The notes below the pieces were generated by a model. The model did not search any database and was not told where the DNA came from. It was given only the letters and a program-made list of their open reading frames with translations. From Chloroflexota bacterium (lineage in GTDB: Bacteria > Chloroflexota > Dehalococcoidia > SM23-28-2 > RBG-16-64-32), in contig JADFNQ010000031.1 of assembly GCA_022563285.1 (NCBI GenBank), positions 1-9,992 of the forward strand: 9,992 bases of DNA, written 5' to 3'. Below, one piece after another: positions 6,988-9,992 of the stretch (within the stretch, counting starts at the first letter, position 1; every line of letters begins with the position of its first letter). The translations under genes and the position numbers were made by a program.

Positions 6988-6993
6988 TATAAT
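6988..6993 (+). promoter_or_regulatory. TATAAT -10 element for the RAM-domain gene
   Basis: A perfect TATAAT on the plus strand, 42 nt before the ATG at 7036, stands out in a GC-rich context. It predicts a leader of about 35 nt. The region 15-18 nt upstream has no good -35 (nearest TTCTTA at 6967), so the promoter may need an activator. Confidence 0.45.
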
Positions 6994-7035
6994 TTCCGCA
7001 TTCCGGCCAGCGCATTCATCATTAGGGAGCGTCAC

Positions 7036-7272
7036 ATGGCAGTCAAAGCCTACGTATTGGTGGTTACAGATCCCGGTAAGACACGGCGCGTCGTGCAGGC
7101 GATGCGAGACATCCCCAGCATCGTGGAGATGCACGAGGTGATGGGCCCCTATGACATTGTGGTGGAGATCGTGGTGGAGAACCTTCAGGATATCCCGCCC
7201 ATCTTGGGGGAGAAGATCCGGGTGATCGAAGGGATTGAGAGTACGACTTCCCTTGTGACCCTGCCCGATTAG
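7036..7272 (+). CDS. Stand-alone Lrp/AsnC ligand-binding (RAM) domain protein
   Basis: A 78-residue protein that is entirely the effector-binding alpha/beta (RAM) domain of Lrp/AsnC regulators, without the DNA-binding helix-turn-helix. Seen: a first strand AYVLVVTDPGKT (5-16), the helix RRVVQAMRDIP, a second strand VEMHEVMGPYDIVVEI with the family's G-x-x-D core, and the closing strand STTSLVTLP. Such proteins form beta-sandwich dimers that assemble into rings and bind amino acids or related metabolites. Some modulate full-length Lrp partners, and others have no known role. The start is ATG 7036, with AGGGAG 6 nt upstream. The frame stays open further upstream, but that part shows no helix-turn-helix and covers the TATAAT box. 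It is divergent from korA and ends 6 nt from the biotin-carrier stop on the other strand. A link to either neighbour is inferred only from position. Confidence 0.85.
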   Translation: MAVKAYVLVVTDPGKTRRVVQAMRDIPSIVEMHEVMGPYDIVVEIVVENLQDIPPILGEKIRVIEGIESTTSLVTLPD

Positions 7273-7278
7273 ACCGCG

Positions 7279-7782
7279 CTAGTCCAGGTCCAGGATAATC
7301 AGCAGGTCGCCCTCGCTGACCCGGGCGCCTGCCGCCACGGCCACCTCCTTGACCGTCCCGCTCGCTGGCGCCAGCACCTCGTTCTCCATCTTCATCGCTT
7401 CGATAATCAGGAGGACGTCGCCCTCCTTCACCTTCTGGCCCGGCTCCACGTCCACGCGGATGATGCGGCCGGTCATCTGGCAGGTGATGGCGCCGGCGCC
7501 CCCGGGCGGTGCGGGGCGCTTGGCGGCGCCCCGTGCAGGGCGGCGAGCGGCGGAGGGAGCTCCCTTCAGCTCCACCTCATACTCCTTGGCGTCCACCAGC
7601 ACCTTCAGCGGACTCTCGTCAGTGGCGGTTGGCAGCTGCACCTGGTAGGGGCGCTGATTGACGTAGACGGCCACGATATCGCCCTGGCGTACTATCCGCA
7701 CCGGGTATTCGACGCCCCCCACGCTCACGCTGTCAGGGCCGGGCTGGACGTCAAACTCCTGACCCTGGACGACGATCTTCAT
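7279..7782 (-). CDS. Biotin carboxyl carrier protein (1.3S-like subunit)
   Basis: Carries the carboxyl group on biotin between two active sites. The 167 residues comprise a beta-rich N-terminal part (1-73) of unclear role, an Ala/Pro/Arg-rich flexible linker (about 75-98), and a C-terminal biotinyl domain (100-167). The biotin site is EAMKM (128-132), with Lys131 the residue expected to be biotinylated by BirA. An upstream in-frame ATG would add 54 Arg-rich residues that are only the carboxyltransferase gene read in another frame. The ATG at 7782 shares its A with the upstream TGA (TGATG), typical of translational coupling, so this start is preferred; the ribosome site (AGGGG) is weak. It is longer than the roughly 123-residue 1.3S subunit of Propionibacterium. 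The close partner is the adjacent OadA/5S-type enzyme, which lacks a biotin domain. A lipoyl protein is unlikely given the Met-Lys-Met. Confidence 0.92.
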   Translation of the reverse strand: MKIVVQGQEFDVQPGPDSVSVGGVEYPVRIVRQGDIVAVYVNQRPYQVQLPTATDESPLKVLVDAKEYEVELKGAPSAARRPARGAAKRPAPPGGAGAITCQMTGRIIRVDVEPGQKVKEGDVLLIIEAMKMENEVLAPASGTVKEVAVAAGARVSEGDLLIILDLD

Positions 7783-9254
7783 CAGCGGCCCCTGTGCAGA
7801 CGCTGGCGACCCGCCAGCTTCCAGGGTGAGCGCTTGCCGTCCGTCCCCGCGGGCGGCGCTTCCGCGCCCTTCCGTTCGTGGGCGAGGGCGGCGGCGAGAG
7901 CGGCGACGACCTCGTTCTCCAGGCCGGCGCCGGCGGCGCGCCACTCCAGGAACTCGCGGGCCACCGCGGCGAAGAGGGCGTAGGATACGACGTCTTCGTC
8001 GCCGCCGGCCAGTGATCCCAGCTCCGCGGCCGCCTTGGGCAGCTCCGGCTCGATCTGGTCAGCCGGACGGCCGGTGATCGGCTCGGCGTCGGGAGCGATA
8101 GCCTTGCGGGCCTCCTCGTTGACCGGCGCAGGCGAGGCCCCGTACTGGCCCAGCACGTAGGCGCGGCTCTCCTTGGTGACCTGCTTGTAGCGCTGGCCAA
8201 AAAGGGTGTTGAGGACGGCCTGCGTGCCCACGATCTGGCTGGTTGGCGTCACCAGCGGCGGGTAGCCCAGGTCCGCACGCACGCGGGGGATCTCATCCAG
8301 GACGTCCCGCAGCTTGTCCAGAGCGCCCTGGTCGCGGAGCTGGGAGACGAGGTTGGAGATCATGCCGCCCGGCACCTGGTGCAGGAGCACCCCGGCATCG
8401 AGGCGCACATTCCCTTCGAAGGCGGCGTACTTCTTGCGCACCACGGCGAAGTAGTCAGAGATGTGAGTGAGCTGCTCAAGGTCCAGCTTGGTGTCGTGCT
8501 CCGTGTCCTTAAACGTGGCCACGATCGACTCGGCGGGGGGTTGGGAGGTGCCCTGCGAGAGGCTGGAGATGGCGCAGTCGATGACGTCCATGCCGGCCTC
8601 TACCGCTTTGACATAAGACATCTCGGCCATGCCGCTGGTGCAGTGGCAATGGAGCTGCAGGGGGACGCTCACCGCTTCTTTGATTCGTCTCGTGATCTCG
8701 TAGGCGTCGTAAGGGTGGAGCAGGCCGGCCATATCCTTCAGGCAGATGGAGTCGGAGCCCATCTCTACCAGCTCTTTGGCCATCTTGACGTACATATCCA
8801 CGGTGTGGACGGGGCTGATCGTGTAGCAGATCGTGCCCTGGACGTGCGCCCCGGCGCGCTTGGCGGCTCGGATCGCGGTCTCCAGGTTGCGCAGGTCGTT
8901 CACGGCGTCGAAGATGCGGAAGATGTCCAGGCCGTTTTTCACGGCCAGTTCGATGAACTTCTCCACCACGTCGTCGGCGTAGTGGCGGTAGCCGACAACG
9001 TTCTGGCCGCGGAGCAGCATCTGGGTGGGCGTCTTCTTGAACCGCTTCTTCAGCTCGCGCAGCCGCTCCCAGGGGTCTTCGCGCAGGAAGCGGATGGCGG
9101 TGTCGAAGGTAGCGCCGCCCCATATCTCCACCGAGTGGTAGCCGACGGAGTCGATCTCCTCGGCGATGGGCAGCATATCCTCCGTGCGCATCCGCGTCGC
9201 CAGCAGGGACTGGTGCGCATCCCGCAGGGTGGTGTCGGTTATCTTCACGCCCAT
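7782..9254 (-). CDS. OadA/5S-type carboxyltransferase (pyruvate/oxaloacetate:biotin)
   Basis: Transfers a carboxyl group between biotin and pyruvate, making or consuming oxaloacetate. The 490-residue protein has the TIM barrel of this family: DTTLRDAHQS (7-16) with metal ligand Asp12, RGQNVVGYRHYADD (82-95), the lysine that is carbamylated in relatives, Lys173 (CLKDMAG), and metal ligands His202 and His204 (LHCHCTSGMAE). The conserved PYC_OADA domain follows (about 285-440). There is no biotin domain; its carrier is the next gene. This fits the roughly 505-residue 5S transcarboxylase subunit better than OadA or PycB, which usually carry biotin at the C-terminus. The tail (445-490) has an Ala-rich helix and a SPWKLAGRQ stretch. 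The start is ATG 9254, with GGAGGT 5 nt upstream. A near-identical copy of its first 23 codons lies upstream. No membrane beta subunit of a sodium pump is nearby. Confidence 0.9.
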   Translation of the reverse strand: MGVKITDTTLRDAHQSLLATRMRTEDMLPIAEEIDSVGYHSVEIWGGATFDTAIRFLREDPWERLRELKKRFKKTPTQMLLRGQNVVGYRHYADDVVEKFIELAVKNGLDIFRIFDAVNDLRNLETAIRAAKRAGAHVQGTICYTISPVHTVDMYVKMAKELVEMGSDSICLKDMAGLLHPYDAYEITRRIKEAVSVPLQLHCHCTSGMAEMSYVKAVEAGMDVIDCAISSLSQGTSQPPAESIVATFKDTEHDTKLDLEQLTHISDYFAVVRKKYAAFEGNVRLDAGVLLHQVPGGMISNLVSQLRDQGALDKLRDVLDEIPRVRADLGYPPLVTPTSQIVGTQAVLNTLFGQRYKQVTKESRAYVLGQYGASPAPVNEEARKAIAPDAEPITGRPADQIEPELPKAAAELGSLAGGDEDVVSYALFAAVAREFLEWRAAGAGLENEVVAALAAALAHERKGAEAPPAGTDGKRSPWKLAGRQRLHRGR

Positions 9255-9256
9255 GG
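9187..9256. repeat. 70-bp direct repeat, copy 1 (true start of the 5S-type gene)
   Basis: This segment covers the ATG and first 22-23 codons of the carboxyltransferase gene. It is repeated in the same orientation 234 bp further right, at 9421-9490. Sixty-eight of 70 bases agree; the differences are at 9195 and 9245, both C/T. Confidence 0.9.
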
Positions 9257-9259
9257 GTT

Positions 9260-9265
9260 ACCTCC
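9260..9265 (-). promoter_or_regulatory. Ribosome binding site of the 5S-type carboxyltransferase gene
   Basis: Minus-strand GGAGGT lies 5 nt before ATG 9254, within GGGGAGGTAACCC. It is present only before this copy of the start and not before the duplicate at 9488, which marks 9254 as the working start. It overlaps the stop codon of the leader frame. Confidence 0.75.
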
Positions 9266-9274
9266 CCGCCCAAC

Positions 9275-9413
9275 CTGTCATTCTGAGCCCTTCGCGCCTT
9301 GTCATTCTGAGTGTAGCGAAGAATCTACTCCTGCTCAGGATAAACTCCGCGAAGAATATGGATGGGAGGCGGCCCCGCCACCCAAGACCCTTCGCTTCGC
9401 TCAGGGTGACAAG
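9275..9413. repeat. Small inverted-repeat element (MITE- or REP-like) between the two 70-bp copies
   Basis: CTTGTCATTCTGAG begins a 29-nt arm at 9298-9326. Its imperfect inverse, ending in CTCAGGGTGACAAG, lies at 9385-9413, and 23 of 29 positions pair. A further partial copy in the same orientation, CTGTCATTCTGAG, lies at 9275-9287. The motif family (GTCATTCTGAG followed by AGCGAAGAATCT) is one I know as a genome-wide small repeat in several bacterial groups, including Chloroflexota. There is no transposase here, so the element would be non-autonomous. Its ends are not certain; the non-duplicated stretch is 9257-9420. Confidence 0.7.
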
Positions 9414-9420
9414 AGAGGGA

Positions 9421-9490
9421 CGCATCCGTGTCGCCAGCAGGGACTGGTGCGCATCCCGCAGGGTGGTGTCGGTTATCTCCACGCCCATGG
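9421..9490. repeat. 70-bp direct repeat, copy 2
   Basis: Second copy of the 5S-type gene start, 68 of 70 bases identical to 9187-9256. Identity stops sharply at 9490/9491, 8 bases before the stop codon of the upstream gene, and at 9421 where the repeat element region begins. Of the two base differences one is silent and one changes Lys4 to Glu in the duplicate reading frame. Confidence 0.9.
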
Positions 9491-9498
9491 CTCTTCGC

Positions 9499-9992
9499 CT
9501 ACAGCGGGATGCTGCCGTGCTTCTTCGGCGGGTTGGTGTCCGTCTTGTTCTGGAGCATCTCCAGGGCGCGGATGATCTTGACGCGTGTGTCGCGGGGCTC
9601 GATGACGTCGTCTATGAAGCCACGGGCGGCGGTCACATAGGGGTTGGCGAACTGCTGGCGGTACTGCTCCACCAGCTCCTTGCGTTTGGCCTCTGGGTCC
9701 TTGGCGGCCTCGATCTCGCGGCGGAAGACGATGTTAACGGCGGCGTCAGGCCCCGTGACGGCGATCTCCGCGGAGGGCCAGGCGTAGTTGATGTCCGCGC
9801 GCAGGTGCTTGGAGCCCATGACGACATAGGCGCCGCCGTAGGCCTTGCGGACGATTATGGTGACCTTGGGGACGGTGGCCTCAGAGTAGGCGTAGATCAG
9901 CTTGGCGCCGTGGGTGATGATGCCGCCGTACTCCTGTCCGGTGCCGGGCAGATAGCCCGGGACGTCGGCCAGGGTGACGATGGGGCTGTTGA
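9499..9992 (-). CDS. PccB/MmdA-type acyl-CoA carboxyltransferase, C-terminal part (5' end beyond window)
   Basis: Transfers a carboxyl group between biotin and an acyl-CoA (propionyl-, methylmalonyl- or acetyl-/malonyl-CoA). Only the last 164 codons are in the window; full-length relatives have about 510-530 residues. Visible: VTLADVPGYLPGTGQEYGG with the Gly-rich oxyanion region, HGAKLIYAYSEATVPKVT, RKAYGGAYVVMGSKHLRAD, YAWPSAEIAV, and the classic end PPKKHGSIPL. The residue matching Asp422 of Streptomyces coelicolor PccB (in AYDVM), which tunes acyl-CoA choice, is Val here. The gene lies 10 nt before the duplicated start and 244 nt before the true start of the 5S-type gene. With that gene and the biotin carrier it makes a 12S-5S-1.3S-like set. 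It could also be the beta subunit of a propionyl- or acetyl-CoA carboxylase. Confidence 0.92.
   Translation of the reverse strand, partial: NSPIVTLADVPGYLPGTGQEYGGIITHGAKLIYAYSEATVPKVTIIVRKAYGGAYVVMGSKHLRADINYAWPSAEIAVTGPDAAVNIVFRREIEAAKDPEAKRKELVEQYRQQFANPYVTAARGFIDDVIEPRDTRVKIIRALEMLQNKTDTNPPKKHGSIPL

Larger units (their letters stand above)
9258..9488 (-). pseudogene. Truncated duplicate of the 5S-type gene start, forming a 76-codon leader frame
   Basis: From ATG 9488 the first 23 residues copy the N-terminus of the carboxyltransferase with one change (Lys4 to Glu). The rest is translation of a small repeat element, giving the low-complexity RFFATLRMT-type string often seen in spurious proteins. 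It therefore cannot be an enzyme. It begins 10 nt after the stop of the upstream acyl-CoA carboxyltransferase gene, where the original start of the 5S-type gene would be expected. Its TAA (9260-9258) lies three bases before the true ATG, in the same frame, and overlaps the GGAGGT site. Ribosomes finishing this frame could restart on the real gene. Its own ribosome site (GAAGAG) is weak. It may be a relic, a coupling leader or an assembly artefact. Confidence 0.6.

Noticed and set aside
6820..7035. Upstream extension of the RAM-domain protein
   Set aside because: The frame is open, but it would begin at a TTG, covers the TATAAT box and the palindrome, shows no helix-turn-helix, and the ATG at 7036 has a good ribosome site.
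7783..7944. 54-codon N-terminal extension of the biotin carrier
   Set aside because: Arg-rich sequence that is the 5S-type gene in another frame; the TGATG junction at 7782 is the better start.
9298..9413. CRISPR or insertion sequence with transposase
   Set aside because: There is only one pair of inverted arms and a half-copy, no regular spacing and no transposase frame; a small non-autonomous repeat explains it.
8379..9575. Plus-strand open frame of 398 codons opposite the 5S-type gene
   Set aside because: Antisense shadow that runs through the repeat element and both 70-bp copies; no motif.

Overview
This GC-rich bacterial window is a dense block of central carbon metabolism. Eight of its nine real genes lie on the minus strand and read right to left. 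No RNA gene, CRISPR array, transposase, phage or plasmid function was seen. The organism is probably a member of the Chloroflexota (Dehalococcoidia or a relative). This rests on the style of the genes, the two-subunit KorAB beside aconitase, isocitrate dehydrogenase and malate dehydrogenase, and two small palindromic repeat types of a kind I associate with such genomes. It is an inference, not proof.

Right part (9992 to 7279, minus strand): the C-terminal end of a PccB/MmdA-type acyl-CoA carboxyltransferase, an OadA/5S-type carboxyltransferase without its own biotin domain, and a separate biotin carrier protein. These match the three parts of a methylmalonyl-CoA:pyruvate transcarboxylase (12S, 5S, 1.3S). 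They could instead be the carboxyltransferase halves of carboxylases whose biotin carboxylase is encoded elsewhere. Between the first two genes sits an oddity. The first 70 bp around the 5S-type gene's start are duplicated 234 bp upstream, and a small inverted-repeat element lies between the two copies. The result is a 76-codon leader frame that stops 3 nt before the true start.

Middle (7272 to 6761): a stand-alone Lrp/AsnC-type ligand-binding (RAM) protein, the only plus-strand gene. It converges on the biotin-carrier gene with a 6-nt gap and diverges from korA. The 275-bp divergent region holds a perfect 18-bp palindrome and a TATAAT box.

Left part (6760 to 1, minus strand): korA (fused gamma-alpha) and korB of a 2-oxoglutarate:ferredoxin oxidoreductase, overlapping by 8 nt; a 641-residue aconitase; an isocitrate dehydrogenase with NADP-type coenzyme residues; and malate dehydrogenase, cut by the left edge within a few codons of its expected end.

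Together the genes could make oxaloacetate from pyruvate with a carboxyl group from methylmalonyl-CoA or from biotin-bound CO2, interconvert it with malate, and run citrate, isocitrate, 2-oxoglutarate and succinyl-CoA in either direction. Ferredoxin (Kor) and probably NADPH (Icd) would be the electron carriers. Citrate synthase or lyase, fumarase, succinate dehydrogenase and biotin carboxylase are absent from the window, so the direction of flux cannot be decided here.
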